The notes: generated by a model not told the origin, from the letters alone. Shown: positions 9,408-18,283, counted from the stretch's first letter. The stretch is 64,000 nucleotides of DNA from Kordia sp. SMS9 (GCF_003352465.1 NZ_CP031153.1:2453533-2517532), one strand, 5' to 3'. A program made the numbers and translations.

Positions 9408-10262
9408 TTAATTTTTTGAGTAGCATTCAATTTTTGCGCCCGCGTTAAATCTTTCTAAAATGACATTGCCACCTTTAATGACTTTTGCCTCTGAAATTTC
9501 ATCACCTTCCACATTCGTGATTCTCACAGTACCAATCTCTTTTTTTCTGATAATTTCTTTTCCATTCACGTTCATTGAAACGAGTTCAACAACTTTGAAT
9601 GCTTGCTTTTCTTTAGCACCATTCATATTTCCTGTATTTAGCAATAACGTTTTAGCTTTGCTGGAAGTAGCTTTGGTAATTTCTATAATTTGAGTAGTCA
9701 CGGGGAAATTTTCCGCAACAAACTTATCAATCGCTTTTTGTGTTCCTTTTAAAGAATTAAAAAAAGCTTTTTCGGGAGTTTTCGTATCATACGTACTTAC
9801 TACATTTCCAAGAAACGTTTGTTTGGGTTGAATCATTTCACTGGCAATCACTTTTCCTGTTGCGATATCAATAACCTCTAACGAAAAAGAGATATTACAT
9901 TTATATGAAAAAGATTCTTTGGAGGTTCTTTTTGTAATGCTCACTTGACTGATGTTTCCCGTTACAATTTGCTCTGCTCCTTCAAAAGCACTTTCAGAAG
10001 TCACTTTACCATCAATAAATTCTTCTTTCTTCTGAAACTCTCGCTCGTCTAAGAGTTTTCTATAATTAGCTCGATCTACAATTTTAAAGCGATTGGTGTT
10101 CTTAATAGCTGCTTTTACTTTATCTTCAATTGCTTTGATATATTTAGCAGAGATTTCTACATCACTAGCAGCTTCAAATGTGGAGATGGCGACTGTCTTT
10201 TTTTGTGCCAAAGCCGTAGTTGTGATGAACAATATCAGTAGAAAAAGGGTTTTTTTTTTCAT
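9408..10262 (-). CDS. CsgG/LpoB-like secreted protein
   Basis: The 284-residue protein has a signal peptide ending ALAQ, then KKTVAISTFEAASDVE and the sequence IKNTNRFKIVDRANYRKLL, DEREFQKKE. These are the hallmarks of CsgG-type proteins: an early strand, a 'RFxVVDRxxLxxLLxE' box, and later GAEQIVTGNISQV. CsgG forms the curli secretion channel, but many Bacteroidetes relatives have other envelope roles. It lacks a lipobox, unlike true CsgG. It heads a four-gene operon. A perfect TATGTTTG -7 element and a dyad site lie upstream of its start. Confidence 0.7.
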   Translation of the reverse strand: MKKKTLFLLILFITTTALAQKKTVAISTFEAASDVEISAKYIKAIEDKVKAAIKNTNRFKIVDRANYRKLLDEREFQKKEEFIDGKVTSESAFEGAEQIVTGNISQVSITKRTSKESFSYKCNISFSLEVIDIATGKVIASEMIQPKQTFLGNVVSTYDTKTPEKAFFNSLKGTQKAIDKFVAENFPVTTQIIEITKATSSKAKTLLLNTGNMNGAKEKQAFKVVELVSMNVNGKEIIRKKEIGTVRITNVEGDEISEAKVIKGGNVILERFNAGAKIECYSKN

Positions 10263-10302
10263 GGAATCGTGTTTTTTCGAGTTGATTATTATAGTTCAAC
10301 TG

Positions 10303-10310
10303 CAAACATA
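10303..10310 (-). promoter_or_regulatory. -7 promoter element of the CsgG-like operon
   Basis: On the minus strand this reads TATGTTTG, a perfect match to the TAnnTTTG consensus of Bacteroidetes promoters, 40 bp before the ATG at 10262. The dyad at 10331-10346 lies 20 bp upstream of it, over the expected -33 region. Confidence 0.5.
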
Positions 10311-10330
10311 AAACGATCTATAAAGCTTTC

Positions 10331-10346
10331 TTTGTGGGTTTCCGTA
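10331..10346 (-). promoter_or_regulatory. Dyad site, TTACGG-N4-CC[AG][CT]AA family, copy 1
   Basis: Read on the minus strand this is TTACGGAAACCCACAA: two 6-bp arms with a 4-bp centre, matching the perfect dyad at 23246-23261 at all but three positions. It lies 20 bp upstream of the -7 element of the CsgG-like operon. The same spacing recurs at two other loci in this window. Confidence 0.4.
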
Positions 10347-10475
10347 AATGAGGTACTTTTTTATTTTTTAATTAGAAATACCGTATAAGTAGTGATGAAG
10401 AATACAGTCAGTATTGATAAGGTCAAATAACAACCAACGAAATTTATAGGAGAATAATATGGCGAAGTTGAAGCA

Positions 10476-10985
10476 TTAATTCGTTTTTCGAACGAGTTCT
10501 TTTGTGTCTTGATGATTGATAATGATAAACTCTTCCTCATCAATTCCGAGTCCTAGTTGTGCGGATAGGTTTAGGATTTCTCCTGTTCCTAATTGGAGAT
10601 TCTCTATTGTAACAATATTATAGCCAATAAAACTTATTTGAAATTGATACGTTGCTGTTGGCACTGAAAGGTTGTATGCTCCATCCAAATCGGTGGTTAT
10701 TCCTAGAACTTCTTTTGTTTCTGTATTAGTTAATGTAATATTAGTAAATGGTAAGATGTCTTCTTGTTGAAACGGTTCATCACTATATATAGATTCTCCA
10801 TAAATTTTTCCAGAAATGGTTGCGACTGTTGTATCAGCAAAAACTAGGTTTTTACTGATATCAAGGATGCTTTGACTTTTTGTTTGGAGATGTGCAGGGA
10901 CTGCTGCTAAGGCGCAAGCTATATTCTTGCTTTTGCAATTAATCATTAAAAATAAAATGCTACAGTAAAAAAATAGTTGTCTCAC
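10476..10985 (-). CDS. Lipoprotein with carboxypeptidase-regulatory-like domain
   Basis: The 169-residue product has lipobox LFLMINC at Cys17, a linker, and a single beta-sandwich of the CarboxypepD_reg-like type: ATISGKIYGE, then DILPFTNITLTN, GITTDLDGAYNLSVPTATYQ and ISFIGYNIVTIENL. In Bacteroidetes this domain is common on surface and TonB-linked proteins and has no catalytic residues. Its ATG overlaps the stop of the TPM gene upstream by 4 bp (ATGA), so the two are translationally coupled. The role is unknown. Confidence 0.7.
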   Translation of the reverse strand: MRQLFFYCSILFLMINCKSKNIACALAAVPAHLQTKSQSILDISKNLVFADTTVATISGKIYGESIYSDEPFQQEDILPFTNITLTNTETKEVLGITTDLDGAYNLSVPTATYQFQISFIGYNIVTIENLQLGTGEILNLSAQLGLGIDEEEFIIINHQDTKELVRKTN

Positions 10986-11509
10986 GACTCTTTCAATTCT
11001 TTAATAATCTCTTGAATTCCTTTTTCAAAACCTGTGTAGAAATCATTTTTCTTGAATTCAGGCACAATCACTTGGTTGATGATTTCTAACGCTTCTTCAT
11101 CCGTGAGTTTGTGCATCACACCTATACCGTTTTGAATCCATATACGGCGATCTTTCATGTACAACGCAATTAAAACACCATTATCTTTATCTCCTTGTCC
11201 AATGCTCCAATGATTTGCTAAGTCTAACGAATATTCTACCAAGCCTGAATAATCTTGAATTGAGGTTAAGGTCACAATTACAATTTCGTCACCAGTTTTT
11301 ACTTTATGTTTTTGTATTAAATCGAGTAAATTCGCTTCTTGCGTTTCAGAAAGAATGTTGTCATAATCATTAATAGTTCCTACAAGCATGGGAAAATCAA
11401 CTTTAGCAGCGTGTTTGCCAATAAATGACTTAGAGTGCATTTTATGCGTGGCTTCGCAGCTAAAACAAAGCACCATCAGCAGGGCAAGCAGTAGGCTTTT
11501 GTAGTTCAT
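10982..11509 (-). CDS. TPM-domain lipoprotein (1)
   Basis: The 175-residue product has lipobox LCFSC, then a TPM domain (TIGR/YgcG type). TINDYDNILSETQEANLL matches the family's 'v.D.agvLs..e...L' opening, followed by DEIVIVTLTSI, SLDLANHWSIGQGDKDNGVLI and the RRIWIQNGIGV strand. TPM proteins are periplasmic or membrane-anchored; some act as acid phosphatases in chloroplasts and others in respiratory complex assembly. It lacks the glycine-rich membrane tail of YgcG. It is paralogous to the next gene and coupled to the carboxypeptidase-regulatory-like gene by a 4-bp overlap. Confidence 0.8.
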   Translation of the reverse strand: MNYKSLLLALLMVLCFSCEATHKMHSKSFIGKHAAKVDFPMLVGTINDYDNILSETQEANLLDLIQKHKVKTGDEIVIVTLTSIQDYSGLVEYSLDLANHWSIGQGDKDNGVLIALYMKDRRIWIQNGIGVMHKLTDEEALEIINQVIVPEFKKNDFYTGFEKGIQEIIKELKES

Positions 11510-11637
11510 AGTGGGCTATTATAATCAATTGGGTATCTGCAAGATAAGAAAATCAACAGTACATCGTTAATATTAACATGCTAAAAAAGTAACTTTTCGA
11601 TGAAATGAACGGTTTGGATTCTTTTTTTTGAAGAAAT

Positions 11638-12168
11638 TTAGTCGTTCTCTACTTTGTTCACTTCCTTAATAATAGCTTCAATACCTCTGTACACACCTTT
11701 AAAATAGTCATTTCTTTTAAACTCAGGAATGATTTTCGATTGTATGATATAGCTGGTTTCAGCATCTGTCAGTTTATCAACGAGACCATCACCATTTTGA
11801 ATCCAAAGTTTTCTTCCTGGTTTGTGAATTGCGATCAAGACCCCATTGTTTTTATCTTTTTGTCCAACGCCCCAATAATTTGCCAAGTCTAACGAATACT
11901 TTTCAATATTATCGTATGCTTTCAAATCATTAATCGTTACTACAGCAATTTGATTGGTGGTTGCCGCCTCATGAATTTTGACCAATTTACGCAACTTAGT
12001 TTCTTCATCTTCTGAAAAAATACTATCAAAATCATTGATAAAGCCTACAGGTTTTGGGAAAACGGAACTTGTATAGGTTGTATCAGCATATGGAAACGAT
12101 TCCTTTTGTTGGTTACATGAAATTCCAAGCAATAAGAGACAACAGATAAGAAGATATTTATAGTTCAT
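11638..12168 (-). CDS. TPM-domain lipoprotein (2)
   Basis: This is a paralogue of the neighbouring TPM gene, with the same order of motifs: lipobox LLGISC, FINDFDSIFSEDEETKLR, SLDLANYWGVGQKDKNNGVLI, RKLWIQNGDGLVDKLTDAET. The start MNYKYLLICC at 12168 gives a proper lipoprotein signal, while the open frame to 12198 adds ten residues that break it. It follows the thioredoxin-like gene by 36 bp on the same strand. The pair is a tandem duplication with diverged sequence. Its function is unknown. Confidence 0.75.
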   Translation of the reverse strand: MNYKYLLICCLLLLGISCNQQKESFPYADTTYTSSVFPKPVGFINDFDSIFSEDEETKLRKLVKIHEAATTNQIAVVTINDLKAYDNIEKYSLDLANYWGVGQKDKNNGVLIAIHKPGRKLWIQNGDGLVDKLTDAETSYIIQSKIIPEFKRNDYFKGVYRGIEAIIKEVNKVEND

Positions 12169-12204
12169 GAGAAGATATTTACGAGTACATTTAGTCATAC
12201 AAAA

Positions 12205-12687
12205 TTATAATATTGCTTCTAACGCAGCTTTTATGAGGTTTGTATAAATTCTTTTGGTGTTTTTTCCGCGGTAGCCAGAAACTCGTCCAATAACATTTCC
12301 TAAATCGTCTAATAGGATGACTGTGGGAAATCCTTTTGCGTTGTATTTCTTGCGAAGCATCATATAATCATCAATATAGTCTTTTCGAAGGATTTTTTCA
12401 TTTCGCGGAAAATCCAGTTCTACCAACACAAACTTTTCTGCAAGTTTGATAAAGGCACTTTTAGAAAAATAATTTTTTTCCAATTCAATACATGCGCCAC
12501 ACCAATCAGAACCTGTGAAAAACAGCAACATGGGCTTTTCGAGTTCTGTACTTACTTTTTTTGCTTTTTGATAATCCAAATACCAACGCAAGTTATGGCT
12601 ATCAGTTTTTACATGTTTTCCTTCTTTTTGCGCATGCAAATTACACAGTAGAAACACAGAAAAAACAAGTGTAGTAAAAAATTTCAT
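12205..12687 (-). CDS. Periplasmic thioredoxin-like protein
   Basis: The 160-residue product has a signal peptide (LCNLHAQ) and a thioredoxin fold of the thioredoxin_7/DsbD-gamma type. The active site is WCGAC in LLFFTGSDWCGACIELEK and the cis-proline is in GFPTVILLDDLG. The CGAC dipeptide pattern suits a disulfide reductase or thiol-exchange role in the periplasm. It leads the minus-strand run that includes the two TPM lipoproteins. The partner is unknown. Confidence 0.8.
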   Translation of the reverse strand: MKFFTTLVFSVFLLCNLHAQKEGKHVKTDSHNLRWYLDYQKAKKVSTELEKPMLLFFTGSDWCGACIELEKNYFSKSAFIKLAEKFVLVELDFPRNEKILRKDYIDDYMMLRKKYNAKGFPTVILLDDLGNVIGRVSGYRGKNTKRIYTNLIKAALEAIL

Positions 12688-12725
12688 GGTGTTGGTTTTA
12701 ATGTGGATGGTAAGATAAGCATATT

Positions 12726-13247
12726 TTACACAATATACTTTTCAAAAACAGTAGTTCCTTTAGAGTCATCTGTCGTGTAGGAAATCCATTGAAAATTACA
12801 GTTGGTACATTTTAGCAACATAGGATTGTAATATCCATCATACAGCACTTTTATTTTCTGTAGGTGCTTGACAATAGGTTTTTTATCATATCTGTTTCTA
12901 AGTTCGCAATCGCAAATAGACGTAGATTTTTTCTGAATTTCTTCAAATTCTAAATCTAAAATAATAGCATACAAACGTGGTCTAATATGCTTGCTGTTGA
13001 TGATGCTGTGCAAGCTACTTTCAATAGGAAGTTCTTCAAAATGCTTTGAATACATTCGAACTATTGCCGTTGTTATTGCGAAATCGACGCCATTCAATTC
13101 ATGTTCTTCATTAATCATTTGGTCAAACTCCATAAATAACAAATTCCAATCACTCAATTGTTCTCGAATAGGAAGTGTGTTAAACGTTTCCCAGTTAAAA
13201 TTGAGTATAACGTTTAAATAGTTTACAAGTTTTTCCTGAAAGTTCAT
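12726..13247 (-). CDS. Hypothetical protein with two Cys pairs
   Basis: The 173-residue protein has no signal peptide. Its C-terminal half carries CDCEL and CTNC about 35 residues apart, which could bind a metal as a zinc-ribbon-like pair. The remainder is helical and acidic (MEFDQMINEEHELNGVDFAI). It overlaps the truncated phytanoyl-CoA dioxygenase frame by 53 bp, which suggests it arrived together with the event that broke that gene. I do not recognise the family. Confidence 0.5.
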   Translation of the reverse strand: MNFQEKLVNYLNVILNFNWETFNTLPIREQLSDWNLLFMEFDQMINEEHELNGVDFAITTAIVRMYSKHFEELPIESSLHSIINSKHIRPRLYAIILDLEFEEIQKKSTSICDCELRNRYDKKPIVKHLQKIKVLYDGYYNPMLLKCTNCNFQWISYTTDDSKGTTVFEKYIV

Positions 13248-13470
13248 TTGTGTAATTTTTAGTAAAAAATAAAGATTTCAACGCTGGAATTTTCTTCACA
13301 ACTTGCCGTATGGCAAATACCTGTGTAGATTTTTCTCTTAATGTCAATTCAGCGGAAGTCTTCTCAATACGAGCAATGATAGTGTCAATTTCAGTATCTG
13401 AATACATTCGATCTAAAACAGAAAAACCGTTTTGCTGAAATGAATGGATGCAATTTCTATGTAAAGTCAA
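13195..13470 (-). pseudogene. Phytanoyl-CoA dioxygenase, N-terminal fragment
   Basis: The frame opens with FQQNGFSVLDRMYSDTEIDT and continues FAIRQVVKKIPALKSLFF, the normal start of PhyH-family Fe(II)/2-oxoglutarate oxygenases (about 250-300 residues). After about residue 70 the similarity stops and the frame ends at residue 91, before the HxD...H iron site. The rest of the gene is absent nearby, so it is a broken copy. The hypothetical gene 12726-13247 begins inside its 3' end. Confidence 0.55.
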
Positions 13471-13509
13471 TACAATTAAGTTTTTTTACGCTCATAAAAA
13501 TAAACAATA

Positions 13510-14397
13510 TCACATCAATTTCTCCTTAAAAAAATCAATAGTACGTTTCCACGCCAAAGTTGCCGCTTTTTTATCATAACGTGGTGTGGTATTATTATGA
13601 AAACCATGATTTACATTTGGGTAAAAATGTGCTTCGTAGTCAATATCGTTGGCTTTTAATACGTTTTCAAAAGCTTCCCAACCTGCGTTGACGCGTGTAT
13701 CTAATTCCGCATATTGCAATAACAAAGGTGCTTTGATTTTTGCAGCATCTTCGTCGCTTGGTTGTCTTCCGTAAAAAGGAACTGCGGCTTTTAAGTTGCT
13801 TAATCGTACTGCCATCATGTTGGAAATCCAGCCGCCAAAGCAGAAGCCAACCACGCCGACATTGCCATCACATTGCGGGTGATTTTTTACGTACTCAAAT
13901 GCAGCAATAAAATCTTCCAGCATTTCGTTGCGATCGCGTTTGCGTTGCATGGTTCTTCCATCATCATCGTTGCCAGGATAACCGCCGAGTGGCGATAATG
14001 CGTCGGGTGCCAGACTGATAAAGCCTTCCAATGCTGTTCTTCGTCCAACATCCTCGATATATGGATTCAATCCGCGATTTTCATGCACCACAACCACGCC
14101 CGGAATTTTTGTTTTGGTATCTTTTGGTATAGAAAGCAAACCTTTAATATCGCCGCCGCCTTTGGGAGATTTGTACGTAATATACTCCGATTCTAACTTC
14201 GGATCGTCTTCTGCAACTTCTGCGGTAGTTCGGTAATTGGGCGACATAAAACTTAGCAACGCACCAACTGTGACGCTTCCTGCGGCATACAAGGAAAGTC
14301 GCTCCACAAACTGTCTGCGTCCAATCTTATTATGTGCATAATCGTCGTATAAATCAAATACTTCTTGTTTGATATCTTCCTTTTTAAGCTCGCTCAT
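13510..14397 (-). CDS. Dienelactone hydrolase family protein
   Basis: From MSELKKEDIK at 14397 the product has 295 residues. It is an alpha/beta hydrolase with the dienelactone hydrolase triad: Cys186 in VGFCFGGW, Asp233 in AELDTR and His264 in VNHGFH. The 47- and 31-residue spacings match the family. Residues about 20-50 contain RRQFVERLSLYAAGSVTVG, which looks like a twin-arginine signal or anchor, so it is probably exported. The substrate is unknown (a lactone or ester). The extra 32 codons upstream to 14493 are unlike the family and were left out. Confidence 0.85.
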   Translation of the reverse strand: MSELKKEDIKQEVFDLYDDYAHNKIGRRQFVERLSLYAAGSVTVGALLSFMSPNYRTTAEVAEDDPKLESEYITYKSPKGGGDIKGLLSIPKDTKTKIPGVVVVHENRGLNPYIEDVGRRTALEGFISLAPDALSPLGGYPGNDDDGRTMQRKRDRNEMLEDFIAAFEYVKNHPQCDGNVGVVGFCFGGWISNMMAVRLSNLKAAVPFYGRQPSDEDAAKIKAPLLLQYAELDTRVNAGWEAFENVLKANDIDYEAHFYPNVNHGFHNNTTPRYDKKAATLAWKRTIDFFKEKLM

Positions 14398-14529
14398 GAG
14401 GTTTATTTTTGGTTGATCTAAAGTTACGGAAACAAAAAGATACTTACAGTACGCGCAAAGGTCTTTTTGAGAAAATCGCAATAAAAATATCAATTTTTCT
14501 CATTTTGTTGAAAAATTCGCAATAAAAAG

Positions 14530-14820
14530 CCGTTGGAAACCTTCCCGCAGCAATGCAACAGGCTTTCCAACGCGTTTGAAACGTCCCTGCAGCGCTGCGA
14601 GAAGCTTTCCAACACATTCGAAACGTTCCTGCAGACGTGCAACAAGCTTTCCCCCGTTGGGGATTCGTTCCTGCAGATGTGCGAGAAGCTTTCCCCGTTG
14701 GGGATTCGTTCCTGCAGACGTGCGAGAAGCTTTCCCCCGTGGGGAATTTGTTCCTGCAGACCTGCAACAAGCTTTCCCCCGTGGGGATTTGTTCCTGCAG
14801 ACCTGCAACAAGCTTTCCCC
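14530..14820. repeat. GC-rich tandem repeat, about seven 41-42 bp units
   Basis: Units start near 14544, 14586, 14628, 14670, 14711, 14753 and 14794. Each is 41-42 bp and is made of two 21-bp halves: one with CTGCAG and a GCAACAAGCT or GCGAGAAGCT end, and one with CCCC-N3-4-GGGG, a short hairpin. CTGCAG and AAGCTT palindromes therefore alternate at about 21 bp. The first two units carry TTCCAACGCGTTTGAAACG in place of the CCCC/GGGG half. The GC content is far above that of the surroundings. Cysteine-rich frames inside it are artefacts of the repeat. Confidence 0.9.
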
Positions 14821-14900
14821 GAATAAGTTTAAGAGTTTATAAGTTGAATCGTTTCGACTTCAATTTGATTTGCGATATCACCCAAGTCACAAAACCCACA

Positions 14901-14986
14901 AAAAAATGTATCTTTGAAACACACAACCAACCAACATGATTTACATTGCCATTTTACGTGGAATTAACGTTTCTGGAAGTAAAAAA
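14901..14986 (+). repeat. Left 86-bp direct repeat of the island
   Basis: This segment matches 23334-23419 at 85 of 86 positions (the mismatch is C14935 against T23368). Both copies contain a TATCTTTG promoter element and the first 17 codons of a DUF1697 gene. The copies are 8433 bp apart and bracket the four-gene island. Confidence 0.95.
14909..14916 (+). promoter_or_regulatory. -7 element, duplicated copy
   Basis: TATCTTTG fits TAnnTTTG exactly, 19 bp before the truncated DUF1697 start at 14936. The same element lies at 23342-23349 before the intact gene. Confidence 0.45.
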
Positions 14987-15001
14987 ACTACTGAAAGATG
15001 A
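14936..15001 (+). pseudogene. Truncated DUF1697 start
   Basis: Twenty-one codons read MIYIAILRGINVSGSKK and then TTER before TGA. The first 17 are identical to the intact DUF1697 protein at 23369. The break falls in the poly-A run after codon 17. It is the abandoned 5' end left at the left edge of the island. Confidence 0.85.
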
Positions 15002-15038
15002 AGTAATTTTGATTGTTACTAGTTTTTTTTAGAACGAG

Positions 15039-18000
15039 TCAGTTAATTATTAGCTTAATTTTTATAAGAGAAAATATATCATTAGTCGTATCTGTGAATT
15101 TCAAGTTCATACCAAATGTATGTTTCAACTCTTTTTCTATCTTTTCCTTAGTTTCTTCAGCCTTACTTTCATTCATTAATATGTGAAATATATCTTTATT
15201 TTTCTTGTAATCATTTATAATGCTTTGTGAGATCAATGATTTTGACTTTTTATAAATCTCTTGTGTTTTCTTTTGGTTTGAGTTATCATTACTCCAAAAT
15301 AAATCAAAGAAATTTAAGTTTTTTATTCTTTTATTTAAATCAGAATTTTCAAAGATGTTTACTAAGTCACTATCAAATAAGCGAATTTTTTTATTAATAG
15401 ATAATTTTTTTGAAGGTCTTATAGGTGTTGAGTTATTTAGTGTAAAGTAATATAAATAATCAAAGTTACTTTTTAGAAAATTAAAGTTGATGTCATTAAA
15501 ATGGTTTTGTCCATGTGGGTTATATAATGTGTAGCTTGACTTGGTGGTTTTCTGTAAGGTGTATGCATGTTGTGTTACAATGTTGGTATTACTATCATCT
15601 GTTTGCTCTTCTAAAGACCCTAATGTAATTATCGTCTTCTTATCTGAAAATCTAACTTTAGTTAAAAACTCCTGTAAATTTTCTTCTGAATTAAAGTCTC
15701 TTAGACTTTTAGCCTGCATATAACTACCAGTAATTGCTAACCCAAAATCTGTTACATTTCTTTCACTAGAGCTACCAATTATATTTTCGTAACCTCCATT
15801 TAGTTTTGCCCAAGCTTTTTCAAATAAAGCTACCCATGTTTTCAAAATATCTTTTTGTGATTGATTGAATTTAGCATATATCAAATCAGTTTTACCATCT
15901 CGTGAATATAACTTATCATCAATATTAACATACACTTCATTTTTATCATTGTCATAAAAGCGTAATGAATAGAAATTTTCTTCTTTGTTATAAATGATGC
16001 TGTTTTTGATTAGGCTTGGCATTGTATCAGCAATACCTGCTAACACAGCTAAGAAATAACAGTCACCGACTTCTCCTTGGTGGATGTCATTACTATTTAT
16101 TGATTTTGTATTTCCTTTTCTATTGAAAAGAGTAGCATTTGGAACTGAATCATATAAGTATTCAATATCATTATTTTGATGTTCAATTGTCATACAAATT
16201 TTTTCATTAGTATTATAATCTATAGTTAATAAGTCGTCTCTATAATCAGGTTCTTCAAATTTATATGATACATCATTGTTATGTTTTTTGAATTCCTCTA
16301 GATATTCTACTAATTTTTGGTCATTGAAATAAGAAGAAGGAGTTACATTTAGAATAAGTGATTTTACAAAATTTGAATCAATAACATTTATGATATGATT
16401 TGATTTGAAATCAATATCTTTTTGAATTGATAATATAGTATTGTAATAATGATAAATAAAATATTTACGCATTTGTAAAATATTGTATCGCTCTTCTTGT
16501 ATAATAGTAATAAACCTTTTCAAGAGTCTGTTTTTATATGTGTATTTGATGCTATCACATATAGTTGAAAAAGAATCATTGATAGTAGATTTTACATTGC
16601 TAATAATACGTTCACGTTCATAAAAATGATTTTCAAGTATAACTCTTTTTGTTTTTAATTCTTTAATGCTAGAAAGTATTAATGCGATATTAATCAGTAC
16701 TAAAGGAGCACTCCAGTATAGATAGTGCTTACCAATAAATAATAAACACAGTCCAATAACAAGTATATTTAAAATTAATAAGAAAGTAATATTTGTTATG
16801 GGTAGGAAACTCAGTTTTAAATACGAGTATTTATTGACATCTGGCAATTTTCCAAGTTTGAAATGATTTTCCAATAGTAATACATCTCTTGAACTATTAA
16901 AGATATTATCATCATTTTTTTTTAGTACGTTTTCTAAATGATTACAAGTATTCTCTACAGTTTTAAGGTTGTTGAAAATAGTTTTTTGTGTTTCAAATTG
17001 ACTAATAGCTTTGTCAAAATGAGTTGCAAGTATTTTTTCAAGATTTTGACTGTCATTGTTGCTTGTTTTTTCAGCATATTCAGACTTCCCTTCTTTAATG
17101 AAATCTAATGTTGCAATTGCATTTTCTAAATTGGTAGTTCTGTATTTTTTTTCATTTTTAAAATTTAATATGGTAGTATTAATTAAAGCTTGGGTGTTTT
17201 CTTTAAATATATCTACTCTGGTATTGAAATCATTATTAAAATCCCGTTCAGTTTCCAGAAGTTTATTTCTTTTATACTCACCAGTTATCTTTTGTATAGC
17301 AATTCGTGTATTATGGGCGTTTGCTTCTAGATTACTTCTTACTTCAATATCATCTTGGTGCTTCGCTTTTTGACGTAAATTATCCAAACCTAATTTAATT
17401 TCAGAATAACTTTCATTATTCAAACAATACTCTTCAAAGTTAGGCTTTTCACTATGAACAGTTATGATTAGTTCTTCATCTTTATTGAGAATATTATTTT
17501 CAGTAATAAATTTATTTGCTCTAATTTTAAGTTCTGGAGGATTTGAGTGTTTATTTATGGAGATATGGTTGTTATCCTGAATATCTTCTAAAACTTCATG
17601 CGCCAATGTATTATCATTTAAGATATCCAGAATTGATTCATTGACACCAAAGTTTTCTTTGAATATAAATTTTGAAAAATTTTGTGCTTCAATAATTTTT
17701 ACAGCATTTTTTTGAAGAACTTCTTTTGATAAATAATACTTTATAGCTCCTAAGCTATGAAAGGTATTCTCGAATTCTTTTAAAGGTGAATTTTGTTTAA
17801 TTTGACTGTAGTTTGAATAGTTTTCAAGTAGATACTCTAAAAAAATCTGAGTAATATGAAATTTGTCTTTATCATTATTTTCATTATATAATCCTCCACT
17901 TTCATCCTCATTTCCTAACAAAAAGGTATCTGTAACTTGATTGTTTATTTTAACAGTGGAAGATTCTTTTACCTCGTTTTTAAAAAAGGAGAATAAAAGA

Positions 18001-18266
18001 ATCTTACATTCCTTACTGCGAAGATAAGAGCCAATAATGTCTTCTATGATGGTAATTTCATTATCTTCTAAATTTTCTCTATTAATGATAGCAAGCAATA
18101 ATTCATTGTCACAAGTAACATAGTTTTGTGAACTGTCATACCACTCAAATACTTTACTCTCAGTTTCTTCTAAGTTATCTGTATCAATGATGTGAATATA
18201 ATTTGAATTAATATCACAATACTTCTTTACTTGTTTGGTAGTGTCAAAGATTAAAACTGGCTTCAT
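15039..18266 (-). CDS. Membrane-anchored calpain-like cysteine protease
   Basis: The 1075-residue protein is the last gene of the island operon. Its C-terminal third is a calpain (C2 peptidase) core: QGEVGDC736YFLAVLAG holds the Gln and nucleophile Cys, QH900AYTL the His and LYN916PHGQ the Asn, so the catalytic triad is complete. Two hydrophobic segments at about 485-535 (NITFLLILNILVIGLCLL; APLVLINIALIL) anchor it in a membrane. Residues 250-480 are long, charged helices, likely coiled coil. The first 120 residues form an alpha/beta domain I do not recognise. No calcium-binding EF-hands are seen. The targets are unknown. It starts 17 bp after the tubulin-like gene and is probably controlled by it. 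Confidence 0.8.
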   Translation of the reverse strand: MKPVLIFDTTKQVKKYCDINSNYIHIIDTDNLEETESKVFEWYDSSQNYVTCDNELLLAIINRENLEDNEITIIEDIIGSYLRSKECKILLFSFFKNEVKESSTVKINNQVTDTFLLGNEDESGGLYNENNDKDKFHITQIFLEYLLENYSNYSQIKQNSPLKEFENTFHSLGAIKYYLSKEVLQKNAVKIIEAQNFSKFIFKENFGVNESILDILNDNTLAHEVLEDIQDNNHISINKHSNPPELKIRANKFITENNILNKDEELIITVHSEKPNFEEYCLNNESYSEIKLGLDNLRQKAKHQDDIEVRSNLEANAHNTRIAIQKITGEYKRNKLLETERDFNNDFNTRVDIFKENTQALINTTILNFKNEKKYRTTNLENAIATLDFIKEGKSEYAEKTSNNDSQNLEKILATHFDKAISQFETQKTIFNNLKTVENTCNHLENVLKKNDDNIFNSSRDVLLLENHFKLGKLPDVNKYSYLKLSFLPITNITFLLILNILVIGLCLLFIGKHYLYWSAPLVLINIALILSSIKELKTKRVILENHFYERERIISNVKSTINDSFSTICDSIKYTYKNRLLKRFITIIQEERYNILQMRKYFIYHYYNTILSIQKDIDFKSNHIINVIDSNFVKSLILNVTPSSYFNDQKLVEYLEEFKKHNNDVSYKFEEPDYRDDLLTIDYNTNEKICMTIEHQNNDIEYLYDSVPNATLFNRKGNTKSINSNDIHQGEVGDCYFLAVLAGIADTMPSLIKNSIIYNKEENFYSLRFYDNDKNEVYVNIDDKLYSRDGKTDLIYAKFNQSQKDILKTWVALFEKAWAKLNGGYENIIGSSSERNVTDFGLAITGSYMQAKSLRDFNSEENLQEFLTKVRFSDKKTIITLGSLEEQTDDSNTNIVTQHAYTLQKTTKSSYTLYNPHGQNHFNDINFNFLKSNFDYLYYFTLNNSTPIRPSKKLSINKKIRLFDSDLVNIFENSDLNKRIKNLNFFDLFWSNDNSNQKKTQEIYKKSKSLISQSIINDYKKNKDIFHILMNESKAEETKEKIEKELKHTFGMNLKFTDTTNDIFSLIKIKLIIN

Positions 18267-18283
18267 ATGTCTAGTTTTGTCAG

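Noticed and set aside
10361..10543. 60-residue frame with a hydrophobic end
   Set aside because: Overlaps the lipoprotein gene by 68 bp and has no start logic; likely chance, though a small membrane peptide cannot be excluded.
14530..14820. The minisatellite as a CRISPR array
   Set aside because: The whole 42-bp unit repeats, leaving no unique spacers, and no cas genes are near.
14444..14939. Several overlapping Cys/Ala/Arg-rich frames in the minisatellite
   Set aside because: They are open in many frames because the 41-42 bp repeat lacks stops; no start signal or family resemblance.
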